A stretch of 53,459 nt of DNA from Planctomycetaceae bacterium (lineage in GTDB: Bacteria; Planctomycetota; UBA1135; GCA-002686595), in assembly GCA_011525785.1 (NCBI GenBank), contig WYBT01000037.1:1-53459 (forward strand), read 5' to 3'. The first letter of the stretch is position 1, and each line of letters begins with the position of its first letter. Below the pieces are notes generated by a model. It saw nothing but the letters and a program-made list of their open reading frames with translations. It was not told where the DNA came from and made no database searches. Below are positions 1 to 7,322 of the stretch, piece by piece. The translations under genes and the position numbers were made by a program.

Positions 1-677
1 AGTGCAGATTCAAGTTGAGCGCGCTGCCAAAGCGCTGCGCGAAGATCACAGCGCCCGAGCGCGCGGCGAGCAGGGGCTCACGGCGCGCGGAAAGTGCGCA
101 GTCACTCGACCGCGAGCGCGCGGATCTTTCGGCCGCAGCGGCAGCGAGTGCGCGCTGCTCCAGCCAACCGAGCAGAGTGCGCGTGAAGATGCCGCGCACG
201 GCGGCGCACATTCGCGGACTCGACGCGAGCAGGAAGCGGATACGGAACGGAGACGAGAGCACCCACTGGCGCACGGGCGCGTGGGGCAGCACGTGGTCGA
301 CGAGGTGCGCGGCGGTGTCGGCCATGCGCCGGCCGCAGCAGGAGGGACAGAAACCGCGGCCTTTGCATGAGAGGTAAGCCCTGGTTCGCCGCGCAGCGGC
401 GAATCGCAAGGACGCCTTGGCGTCATTGCGAAAGGGATCCCACGAGCTCATCGCGCATGCAGCGCGAGCAGTGGACGCGCGCGAAGCCGTGGGCGAGCAG
501 GCCGCACTCGAGGTAGCGACGCAGCTCGCGCTCGACGAAACGCGGCAGGCCGTGGCCCGAATCGGGAGCTCGGGTGCGCTCGAGGAAGGTCTCGAGATGG
601 GTGAGCAGCGCTTGGTGCAACACGCCGCGCTCGGGCTCGCGGCGGCGACTGACGCGGGGCTCGCTGCGCAGCAGCAT
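1..677 (-). pseudogene. IS91-type transposase, disrupted and cut by the window edge
   Basis: Read on the minus strand, this encodes the N-terminal zinc-binding domain and start of the catalytic domain of an IS91-family transposase. Seen directly: GLPRFVERELRRYLECG followed by HGFARV and a Cys-x2-Cys pair, then after an interruption SCKGRGFCPSC, RRMADTAAHLVDHVLP, APVRQWVLS and, near position 1, FAQRFGSALNLNLH. These are the usual family signatures in the usual order. The frame is broken at 380-440 by a 61-bp palindromic insertion that adds an in-frame TGA, so no full-length protein can be made. The gene continues past the left edge. The ATG at 677 starts just before the recognisable domain. 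IS91 elements have no terminal inverted repeats and none was seen. Confidence 0.85.
380..440. repeat. 61-bp double-palindrome insertion in the transposase
   Basis: This segment splits the transposase codons for DELV and AY(L)SCKGRGF. It consists of two adjacent hairpins: TTCGCCGC/GCGGCGAA around a 3-nt loop, and CGCAA(G)GACGCC/GGCGTC(A)TTGCG around a 2-nt loop. The length of 61 shifts the frame and the insert carries a stop. The form resembles a REP or MITE-like mobile palindromic unit. Exact boundaries are inferred from where transposase homology resumes, so they may be off by a few bases. Confidence 0.6.
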
Positions 678-836
678 GCTGCGCCACGGACTGTCGGGCG
701 AGGCTCGCGGTTGCGGTCGATCGCGGCGGAATCAGTGTGGGGGGGATCAGGTCGAGCACCGCGGCGACGACCGACGCGATCCTCGGGCAAACCCAAGCAT
801 TCGGGGTCGCCGTCGAGTGTTGCTCGAAACAGAAGC

Positions 837-1355
837 GGGCAACGCTACGCGCCCAACATCAATCCCTTCGATGTGAGCGTGCTCTACCAGCCCGGCGCGA
901 TCTCTGCGCTGTTCCTGCCGGTGGACGAAGGGCAGCCCGTCGCCTACGGCTGGTCGCAGGTCAACAGCCAGGGTTGCGCGCCGAGCGTGACCGCCACCGG
1001 CGCGCCGAGCCTCGCCTCGAGCGCTCCGTTCGTGATCACCGCCACGAACGAGCTCAACAACAAGGACGGCGTGTTCCACTACAGCTTCGGGCGCAAGAAG
1101 AAGGTCATCGGCGGAGGCTCGCTGTGGCTCGCTTCGCCGCTCGCGCGCACGGGGCGCACCGACTCGGGCGGCAACGTCGGCGTCGACGACTGCTCCGGTT
1201 CGCACTCCTTCGACTTCGGCGAGCGCATGCGCAGCGGCGCCTACTCGAACTTGGTCGCGGGCGAGCGCATCTACGGCCAGTTCTGGTCGCGCGATCCCGC
1301 CGCGCCGGGGGGCACGAACCTGACGCACGGCATCGAGTTCACGATCCTGCCGTAG
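837..1355 (+). pseudogene. 3' fragment of a secreted-protein gene (WSRDP C-terminal module)
   Basis: About 172 codons that match the C-terminal module of the complete secreted protein encoded at 34950-36491: a GxxxVNSQGCAPSV segment, a NNKDGVFHYSFGR segment, a DDCSGS motif, then FWSRDP and a NLTHGIEF ending. No start codon, signal peptide or N-terminal domain precedes it. Upstream the frame runs into sequence antisense to the transposase 5' end, so the gene was probably truncated when the transposon arrived. Codon use is normal for the region, which suggests recent decay. It is a remnant of an exported protein. Confidence 0.6.
1212..1354 (+). repeat. direct repeat, copy 1 (3' end of secreted-protein gene)
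   Basis: A segment of about 143 bp starting at GACTTCGGCGAGCG and ending at the stop codon of the fragment gene. It is repeated almost perfectly at 1755-1898 in the same orientation. The differences are one extra base near the middle and a handful of substitutions, including the last base of the stop codon. Confidence 0.85.
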
Positions 1356-1501
1356 CCAGCCAGCGGACGCTGCGCCCGACAGAGCAGCGTGCCGGCGGTT
1401 CGCCCGACTCCGCGCGGATCCGCGCGCGCCCCAGGCGCAGAGTTGGCGAGCGCCGGCAATCTGACTAGTAGCCGAGCATTTTGTCGTGCAAAACGCTCAC
1501 T

Positions 1502-1754
1502 ATGTATACACGTCACCTGCCGTTGCCCAAGACGTCGTTCTTCCTGTTCGGGCCTCGCGCGACCGGGAAGACGACCTGGCTGCGCCAGGAACTCGGCGAC
1601 GCGCACTGGTGTGACTTGGTCCCGAGCGAAACGTTCCTGCGCTACTTGCACGAGCCCGCGACGTTTCGGCGCGAGGTCGAGGCGCTGCCCGCCAGCAGTT
1701 GGGTCGTGGTCGACGAAGTGCAGAAGGTCCCAGCGCTCCTGGACGAAGTGCATG
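1502..1754 (+). pseudogene. N-terminal fragment of an AAA_14/DUF4143-type ATPase
   Basis: The reading frame begins with ATG at 1502 and shows the start of the ATPases usually annotated with AAA_14 and DUF4143 domains: a P-loop GPRATGKTT at residues 19-27, and a Walker B-like VVVDEVQKVP near residue 75. After about 84 codons the reading frame runs straight into the second copy of the secreted-protein 3' repeat. The rest of the ATPase (normally about 380-450 residues) is missing. The intact start and clean junction suggest a recombination or insertion event that removed its 3' end. Full-length relatives are often found as isolated accessory genes. Confidence 0.6.
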
Positions 1755-1899
1755 GACTTCGGCGAGCGCATGCGCAGCGGCGCCTACTCGAAACCTGGTC
1801 GCAGGCGAGCGCATCTACGGCCAATTCTGGTCGCGCGATCCCGCCGCGCCAGGCGGCACGAACCTGACGCACGGCATCGAGTTCACGATCCTGCCGTAA
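1755..1899 (+). pseudogene. second copy of the secreted-protein 3' end, frameshifted
   Basis: A direct repeat of 1212-1354 fused to the end of the ATPase fragment. It has one extra base after CTACTCGAA, so the frame that enters from the repeat start (ERMRSGAYS) no longer reaches the GQFWSRDP...EFTILP tail, which is open in another frame down to the TAA at 1897-1899. It has no start codon of its own and is not expected to make a protein. Confidence 0.6.
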
Positions 1900-2174
1900 G
1901 GCCCCGTGCAAGCGCCGCAGCGAGGGTGCACTGGGGCGCCGAGTCGCTCACCTCGCGCCCCTTGTCCGCCGCGAGCCTCGGGGCGTGAAGTTTGGCGGAT
2001 TCCTGAAACTCTTCGGGGAGCGTCGGACACGAACACCGAGCCCACGGGCCCGCCGATGCGCTTCAGTGGGCCGGTGGCCGAGCGGATCATGTTCCTGGTT
2101 TCACTTTCGACGATGTCCACGGCCCAGCCACGTCGCTTCCGCGTGGGTGTTGTTTCGTGGGGGGGGCGACGTCG

Positions 2175-2975
2175 ATGACCGCGGAAGCCCAAGCTTGGGA
2201 GTCGCTGTGCGCCCAGCTCCGCCGCGGCTGCGCTCGCGTGACGCGCAACTCGCACGACGCAGAGGATCTGGCCGCTGGAATCGTGCTGGAACTCCTCCTC
2301 CGCGCCGGGGCGGCTGGCGAGCAAGTTCGGGAATGCGGACGCGGACTGGCGCCGCTGCTCCTCCACCGTGCGCGAGGTCGCTGGGGCAACTTCAGGCGCG
2401 ATCAACGCACTCGACGAGCGGAAGCCGACGTCGCGCTGGACGACATCCCCGACCGGGGCATCAGCGGGGATCCGCTGACGAGGGCGGAGCGCGGCGAGCT
2501 GGCGCGCTCCCTCGCGGCTGTGCTGTGGGAACTGCCGCCGCTTGCTCGGAGCATCCTCCGCCTTCGGTGGTCACTGTCGCTGAGCTACCCAGCCATCGCG
2601 CGCAGACTGTCGACCACGGAGCGCATTGTTCGACGCGAGCACGCGAAGACGTTGGCGCTGCTGTGTACGCGCCTGGGGGGCACGGTCCCGAGGGCGTGTG
2701 AACTCGGCGGCAGCGCCGCCTCGAACGCCACATTCCATGAGACTTCTAGAGAACATCGGTCGCAGCGGAGAGCCTCGCGTGGATACACAGTGGCTGCACC
2801 GATGCCTCTTCTGGCCGAACAGGTCGCAGCATGTTTAAGGCGTACCGACTCCGCCATGGTCGCTCCAACGGCTGGTGGCGGAGACAGCGCCCTCGAACCT
2901 GACCACTCTCACTTCACTCGCTTCCCAAGAAGCAACTTCCCGAACCGAGAATTCTCATGTTCACATCCCGACTGA
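2175..2975 (+). CDS. ECF-type sigma factor with an unusual C-terminal tail
   Basis: Residues 1-175 look like a small extracytoplasmic-function sigma factor. The first 45 residues resemble region 2 (an acidic HDAEDLA segment in place of the usual D-A-E-D/DLxQ), and LPPLARSILRLRW followed by LSYPAIARRLSTTERIVRREHAK fits the region 4 helix-turn-helix. It would direct RNA polymerase to alternative promoters. After residue 175 a tail of about 90 residues has no family resemblance and weaker codon bias. The tail runs 19 nt into the next gene, so the true stop may have been lost by a frameshift near 2690. The ATG at 2175 was preferred over the GTG at 2157 because family proteins start close to region 2. 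No anti-sigma gene was seen nearby. Confidence 0.55.
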   Translation: MTAEAQAWESLCAQLRRGCARVTRNSHDAEDLAAGIVLELLLRAGAAGEQVRECGRGLAPLLLHRARGRWGNFRRDQRTRRAEADVALDDIPDRGISGDPLTRAERGELARSLAAVLWELPPLARSILRLRWSLSLSYPAIARRLSTTERIVRREHAKTLALLCTRLGGTVPRACELGGSAASNATFHETSREHRSQRRASRGYTVAAPMPLLAEQVAACLRRTDSAMVAPTAGGGDSALEPDHSHFTRFPRSNFPNREFSCSHPD

Positions 2976-3796
2976 TCCTTGCGCTGGCTTGCGTCGGCGC
3001 TGTCGGCGTCGGCGCTGCGTTCGCGGGCGCGCTGCGATTCTCGCCGGCTCTCCAGGAGATTCCGATGGGAGAGACCGAGATGAAAGGGGGGACGACCAAG
3101 ATTGGCGAGATCTCTCCTGGCGTCATCAGCGCCGATGGCGCCACCAGCGCATCGGGGAGCGTCTGCAACAAGTTGAAGGTGAAGGTCACCGACCTCGACT
3201 TCGAGGTCAAGAAGGGCAATACGGCGAACACCAAGCTTGAGCTAAAGGGCAGCACGATCTCCTTCACCAACGGCACAGCTCACTTCGACTATCCGCCCGG
3301 CAGTGGGCTCGAGGGCAATCAGTGCGAGGACTACAAGATCACAGGACTGAAGGCCGATGGCAGCGGGGCCAATCTTGTCATCCAAGTCACGCCGTCGACC
3401 TCGGCGACGCTCGCCGGCGGCTTGGTCCACTGCAACATCCTTCCCGAGTACAACTTCGATGTGATGTCGGACATGGCGCGCAATGGGATGGCGCGGGTGT
3501 TCCACGGTTGCGTGCTGGCTGTTGTGAACAATGCCGACCGGGACTCCGCGATCGTGTCGCTTTCGGGGACCGTGACGCCGCTCCAAACTTCCCAGAGCCT
3601 GATTTCGGCGCACCTGCTCGACATGCGCGGGCTCGCAGTCAACGGCGCGACCACGTCGTTGAGCGGCGCGGAATTCACGATCTCCGGGTTCACACCGCTC
3701 GCGCCCGAGAAGAGCTTCATCGTTGCGCTGCGATTCTCCGGGCCGCTTGCAGGTGCAGGCCTGCGGGCGCAGTTGCAGGCCTCGTTCGATCAATAG
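2957..3796 (+). CDS. secreted protein of unknown function
   Basis: 279 residues. An N-terminal signal peptide is clear: basic MFTSR, a hydrophobic core, then AAFAGA as the likely cleavage region near residues 22-25. The mature part is polar, Ser/Thr/Gly-rich and predicted beta-rich. It has four cysteines (at SGSVCN, GNQCED, GLVHCN and FHGCVL) that could form disulfides after export. The second half (about 180-279) reads like an immunoglobulin-like or cohesin-type beta domain, but I do not recognise a family. Its ATG lies within the tail of the upstream sigma-factor frame, so the two may be co-transcribed and the sigma factor could control it; that is inference. A convergent dGTPase-family gene follows. 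Confidence 0.7.
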   Translation: MFTSRLILALACVGAVGVGAAFAGALRFSPALQEIPMGETEMKGGTTKIGEISPGVISADGATSASGSVCNKLKVKVTDLDFEVKKGNTANTKLELKGSTISFTNGTAHFDYPPGSGLEGNQCEDYKITGLKADGSGANLVIQVTPSTSATLAGGLVHCNILPEYNFDVMSDMARNGMARVFHGCVLAVVNNADRDSAIVSLSGTVTPLQTSQSLISAHLLDMRGLAVNGATTSLSGAEFTISGFTPLAPEKSFIVALRFSGPLAGAGLRAQLQASFDQ

Positions 3797-3866
3797 CCCG
3801 CTCGCTGAGGCCGATCCGGGGGCGCCCGCGTCTTGGTCTCCCGGTCGCCAACCGCCCAGACTGGCC

Positions 3867-5033
3867 TCACGCCAGCCGCTCGAACTCCTGCTGCGCGAAG
3901 CGGTCGGTCATGCCGGCGATGTAGTCGCACACGGCGCGCTCGCGGCCGACTTGGTCCGCCCAGCGCGTGTACCACGGCGCCATCTCGCCGGGGCGCGCGA
4001 CGTAGGCCTCGAACAGCGCGCGCAGCGTTGCAGCAGCGTGTTTGGTGAGTTCGGTCAGGTGCGCGTGCTTGTAGAAGCGCCGGTCGAGGAAGATCTCGAG
4101 CTCGGCGACCTGCGCTTTGATGCCCGCGGAGTGCGCGATGAGCATCGTGGGGTGGGCGCGCACGTCGTCGACGCTGCGCACGCCGGACGCGGCGATGCGC
4201 TCGGCGCTGGCGTGGATCAGGTCCGTGATGCACAGCTTGAGCATCTCGTTGGCGATGCGCTTGATGCGCAGCTTCGAGTCGTCGCTCGCTTCGAGGAAGC
4301 TCGGATGGCGCCGATCGACAGCCGCGCGCGCGGTGCGCCACAGCTCGCACGAGCGCTCGAGGTCTTCGAGCTCGAACATGTCCGCCGCAAGCCCGTCCTC
4401 GACGTCGTGCATGTCGTAGGCGGTCGAGTCGGCGAGATCGACGACCTGCGCCTCGAGGCACGGGCGATTGGGCTTGGGGCGGAACTCGTCGGGCCAGTCC
4501 TCGTCCTTCTCGTGCTTGAGCAGCGACTCGCGCAGCTCGCGCGTCAGGTTCAGGCCCGGATAGTCGGGGCTGCGCCGCTCGAGCAGGTCGACCACGCGCA
4601 GCACTTGGAAGTTGTGGCGGAAGCCGCCGTGCGCGTGCATGAGTCCGTCGAGCGCCCACTCGCCCCGGTGGCCGAACGGCGGGTGACCGATGTCGTGCGC
4701 GAGCGCCAGCGCTTCGCAAAAGCTCTCGTTGAGCGCGAGCGCGCTGCCGATCGAGCGCGCGACCTGTGCGACCTCGAGCGAGTGCGACAGCCGCGTGCGG
4801 AAGTGATCGCCCTCCCAATTGACGAACACTTGCGTCTTGTACATCAGCCGCCGAAAGCCCGTGCAGTGCACGATGCGGTCGCGGTCGCGCTCGAAGTCCG
4901 TGCGCAGCTCGTCGGGCGGCTCGGAGTGCTTCCGGCCGCGCGAATGGGCGCTGTGGAGCGCGTACGGGGCGAGCGCACTGGCCTCGCGGGCCTGTTTGGC
5001 GCTGCGATCGAACAAACGCGGTCCGTGATCCAT
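3867..5033 (-). CDS. dgt: dGTPase-family dNTP triphosphohydrolase
   Basis: 388 residues with the HD-domain metal-binding signature of deoxyguanosinetriphosphate triphosphohydrolase-like enzymes, which cleave dNTPs to deoxynucleosides and triphosphate in the cytoplasm. The substrate-pocket start RDRIVHCTGFRRL (about residues 51-63) precedes the HD motif set: H84 in RLSHSLEV, H113-D114 in ALAHDIGHPPFGHRGE, and a later DLADSTAYDMHDVEDG giving the distal Asp. The C-terminal part has the family's helical ending. Length matches the family (about 370-420). It is monocistronic, convergent with the secreted-protein gene at 2957-3796, and a hairpin repeat (5052-5142) lies just upstream of its start. 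Which dNTPs it prefers cannot be told from sequence. Confidence 0.9.
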   Translation of the reverse strand: MDHGPRLFDRSAKQAREASALAPYALHSAHSRGRKHSEPPDELRTDFERDRDRIVHCTGFRRLMYKTQVFVNWEGDHFRTRLSHSLEVAQVARSIGSALALNESFCEALALAHDIGHPPFGHRGEWALDGLMHAHGGFRHNFQVLRVVDLLERRSPDYPGLNLTRELRESLLKHEKDEDWPDEFRPKPNRPCLEAQVVDLADSTAYDMHDVEDGLAADMFELEDLERSCELWRTARAAVDRRHPSFLEASDDSKLRIKRIANEMLKLCITDLIHASAERIAASGVRSVDDVRAHPTMLIAHSAGIKAQVAELEIFLDRRFYKHAHLTELTKHAAATLRALFEAYVARPGEMAPWYTRWADQVGRERAVCDYIAGMTDRFAQQEFERLA

Positions 5034-5051
5034 GCGAATCGAATCCTAAGC

Positions 5052-5142
5052 TGCATCCTGTGCTACTACTTCGCGGAGTCCTCGCGTGGCGCGAGGATTC
5101 CCCTCGAAGTAGTAGCAACAAAACCAACAGCTCAGCGCGGCC
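5052..5142 (+). repeat. dispersed hairpin repeat, copy A
   Basis: The segment from TGCATCCTGTGCT to ACAGCTCAGCGCGGCC contains a nested inverted repeat: CTACTACTTCG pairs with CGAAGTAGTAG around an inner CCTCGCG/CGCGAGG stem with a 3-nt loop. A second copy with the same order of blocks lies on the other strand at 34870-34964. It sits in the gap between the divergent dGTPase and lipoprotein genes and could form a long cruciform or an RNA hairpin. Confidence 0.7.
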
Positions 5143-5272
5143 GAGTGCCGCGGGGCATGTCGGCGCTTTGGCCGACATGCCCATCGGTTGCGGCGTGAAG
5201 GCCGTGCTGTGCAGCGGCGCAGCCCGCGTCGACTCGCGTCCGCCGCCGCCGCCTGCTCCAATCTCTGCCCGC

Positions 5273-5932
5273 ATGATCCCCACGCAGACCCTCCTCGTCG
5301 CCAGCCTCGCCGTCTTCACAGCTCTCGCCTGCGCGGATGCGCCGCGACCCGCGGGTGACCCACTTGAGGTCGAGTCGACTACGGTGACGGTTGCGAAGAG
5401 CGTCAACCGAACGACTGTTCGGTCGGGTGCCGCAGGTCCTGTCACGCCCGGCCCGCTGCCGGCCGGCCACCCGCCGCTGAACGAGCTGCCCGCGGGACAT
5501 CCGCAGGTTCCCGGCGCCGCGACGCAGCGCGCCGAGCTCACCGACCCCAGCCAGTTCGCAGGCGTCGCGCTGCTCAAAGGCGAACTCGCGAGCGCCACGC
5601 AAGGGCGTTTGATGGTCACGCTGCGCCAGAAGGGCCAGAGCGGCCCGAAGATGCCGCTGTGGGCCTATGTGGTCGATCTCGACGACCCGGATGCGCAGAA
5701 GAAGGGCCTCATGCCCGCCGCCGAAGGCGTGCGCGAGTTCGTGTTCGTGCTCAACAAGGACACCACGATCCTGCCCTCGCCGCTGCCCAAGAACATCGAG
5801 TTGGAAGTCGAGCTGCGCTACGACCTCGACGGCAGCGTCGACACGCGCGACGACGCGCTGTTCGCCGTGACTGACGCCGCGAGCGGCGACACGCAGCTCG
5901 AGCTGGTGCTCGAGAAGCCGGCGCAGAAGTGA
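5273..5932 (+). CDS. predicted lipoprotein of unknown function
   Basis: 219 residues. The N-terminus MIPTQTLLVASLAVFTALAC is a type II signal peptide with a lipobox ending at Cys20, so the protein is probably anchored to a membrane facing the periplasm. A proline/glycine-rich linker with a doubled GHPPLNELPAGHP segment (about 62-75) follows. The C-terminal 120 residues form a predicted beta-sandwich ending in LELVLEKPAQK; segments such as LKGELASATQGRLMVTLR resemble the repeated beta-domains of cytochrome c biogenesis factor CycH-like proteins, a weak similarity. The ATG at 5273 was chosen because the signal peptide starts there; the longer frame upstream lies inside the hairpin repeat. Its stop overlaps the GTG of the methyltransferase gene by 4 nt, implying translational coupling. 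Confidence 0.7.
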   Translation: MIPTQTLLVASLAVFTALACADAPRPAGDPLEVESTTVTVAKSVNRTTVRSGAAGPVTPGPLPAGHPPLNELPAGHPQVPGAATQRAELTDPSQFAGVALLKGELASATQGRLMVTLRQKGQSGPKMPLWAYVVDLDDPDAQKKGLMPAAEGVREFVFVLNKDTTILPSPLPKNIELEVELRYDLDGSVDTRDDALFAVTDAASGDTQLELVLEKPAQK

Positions 5933-6693
5933 CCGCGATGGGCACAGAACCGAGCGTGGGCGAAGCCCGCTGGTACGAAGACGCGTTTCGCGCCGATTAC
6001 CGTCGCGTCTACCCGCACCGCGACCTCGAGGCCGCGCGCGCGGAGGTCAAGTGGCTGCTTGCGCAAGGCGTCGGCGGCCGCACGCTCGATTTGTGCTGCG
6101 GCTTCGGCCGCCACACGCTGCTGCTCGCCGAGGCCGGCGTCGACGTGTTCGGGCTCGACCTCTCGCGCGACCTGCTGCTGCAGTCGCGCAGCCTGCCGAA
6201 GGGCGAGAAGCTCCTCGCCGGCCGACTCGTGCGCGCCGACGCGCGCGAGATCCCCTTCGCGACCGGCGCGTTCCGCACGGTCGTGAACCTGTTCTCGTCC
6301 TTCGGCTACTTCGGCGAGCTGGGCGACGCGCAAGTGCTGCGCGACCTCTCGCGCGTGCTCGCGCCCGGCGGCCTCGCCGTGCTCGATCTGATGAACCCCG
6401 CCTTCGTGCGCGCGGGCCTGCGGGCCGAGAGCGTGCGCGAAGGCGACGACTTCCTGCTGCGCGAGAGCCGCTCCCTGCTCGAAGGCGGCCGCCGCGTGGT
6501 CAAGGAAGTCGAGCTGCGCACCGACGGCGACGTGCGCCGCTGGCGCGAAGACGTGCGCCTCTACGAACTCTCCGAGTTCCGCTCCCTCGCGCGCGACGTG
6601 CGCTTGGAGCTGCTCGATGTGCGCGGCGGCTTCGACGACTCGTCGCACAGCGCTTCCTCGCCGCGGATGCTGGTGCGCCTGCGGCGCGGCTGA
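5929..6693 (+). CDS. class I SAM-dependent methyltransferase
   Basis: 254 residues with a Rossmann-type methyltransferase fold. Motif I is LDLCCGFGRHTLLLA (about 53-67), followed by the acidic end of strand beta-2 in VFGLDLS, RADAREIPF (motif II region) and FSSFGYFG, then VLAPGGLAVLDLMNP (motif III). The C-terminal third (about 175-254) carries a beta-rich substrate-binding insert. The methyl acceptor is not identifiable. The GTG start overlaps the lipoprotein stop (GTGA); an ATG 9 nt further in is an alternative. Lipoprotein and methyltransferase are thus probably one transcript. An inverted repeat GGACGC-N8-GCGTCC at 6725-6744 downstream may act in termination. Confidence 0.85.
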   Translation: MTAMGTEPSVGEARWYEDAFRADYRRVYPHRDLEAARAEVKWLLAQGVGGRTLDLCCGFGRHTLLLAEAGVDVFGLDLSRDLLLQSRSLPKGEKLLAGRLVRADAREIPFATGAFRTVVNLFSSFGYFGELGDAQVLRDLSRVLAPGGLAVLDLMNPAFVRAGLRAESVREGDDFLLRESRSLLEGGRRVVKEVELRTDGDVRRWREDVRLYELSEFRSLARDVRLELLDVRGGFDDSSHSASSPRMLVRLRRG

Positions 6694-7322
6694 CGCGCGG
6701 AACGAGTCGACCTGGTTCTTGGACGGACGCGACGGAATGCGTCCTGGGTCTCGAGCGTGGCATCGGATCGCGCACGACTTCCACAACGGAGATCCCGCCA
6801 TGAACCTCGACCGCAACACCGCCCGTGTGTTGTCACTACATCGAGTTTCCAGCGTTCCAAGCAGCACAGAGCGCCATCCATGGGCTCCGAATGCGGATGC
6901 GGCTAGCCAGTGTCGCGCTCACTTCCTTCGAGCTGTGGAACTCGGGTTGGCGGGCGTCAGTCCGGCCGCGTGTCAGCGCGCTCCTCGCCCGCGACTCGCA
7001 CCGCCGGCCAGGTACGATCGTGTCCAGAACGCCCGCGCCACGCCCCCAGCGCGCCTCGGCCGCGCGTAGATCGAGGCCCGAGTTGCGCTGTGCAGGCCGC
7101 ATGACGGATGGGCCCGCCGCGGCCTTCCTCCACCTCGCGGTCGACGACGGTCGCCTCAGCAGAAGGTCATCCGCTTGTAGGGCCCCTGCGCGGCGGCCGT
7201 TGTCCAGCGCCCAGTTGGCGGCGCCCCAGCGCTCCGACGAACCAATGCGATTGGTGTTGCGCGCCATCGGTCGGACGCGTCTGCACCTGCGCTCCGCGTG
7301 CGACTCTGTCCTGCCGAGCGGC
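6694..7322. other. intergenic stretch without a convincing gene
   Basis: No supported gene in 629 nt. Starting at 6800 there is ATGAACCTCGACCGCAACAC preceded by a good GGAG spaced 8 nt away, which looks like the surviving start of a lost gene; the frame has no recognisable protein after about 10 codons. On the minus strand around 7160-7275 there is a short coding-like segment (NTNRIGSSERWGAANWAL) whose frame then breaks. Codon bias is weak throughout. I read it as decayed sequence. Confidence 0.4.

Noticed and set aside
417..836. Extending the secreted-protein fragment upstream to a start at 417
   Set aside because: That part is antisense to the transposase coding region and has no signal peptide, so it is not part of the protein.
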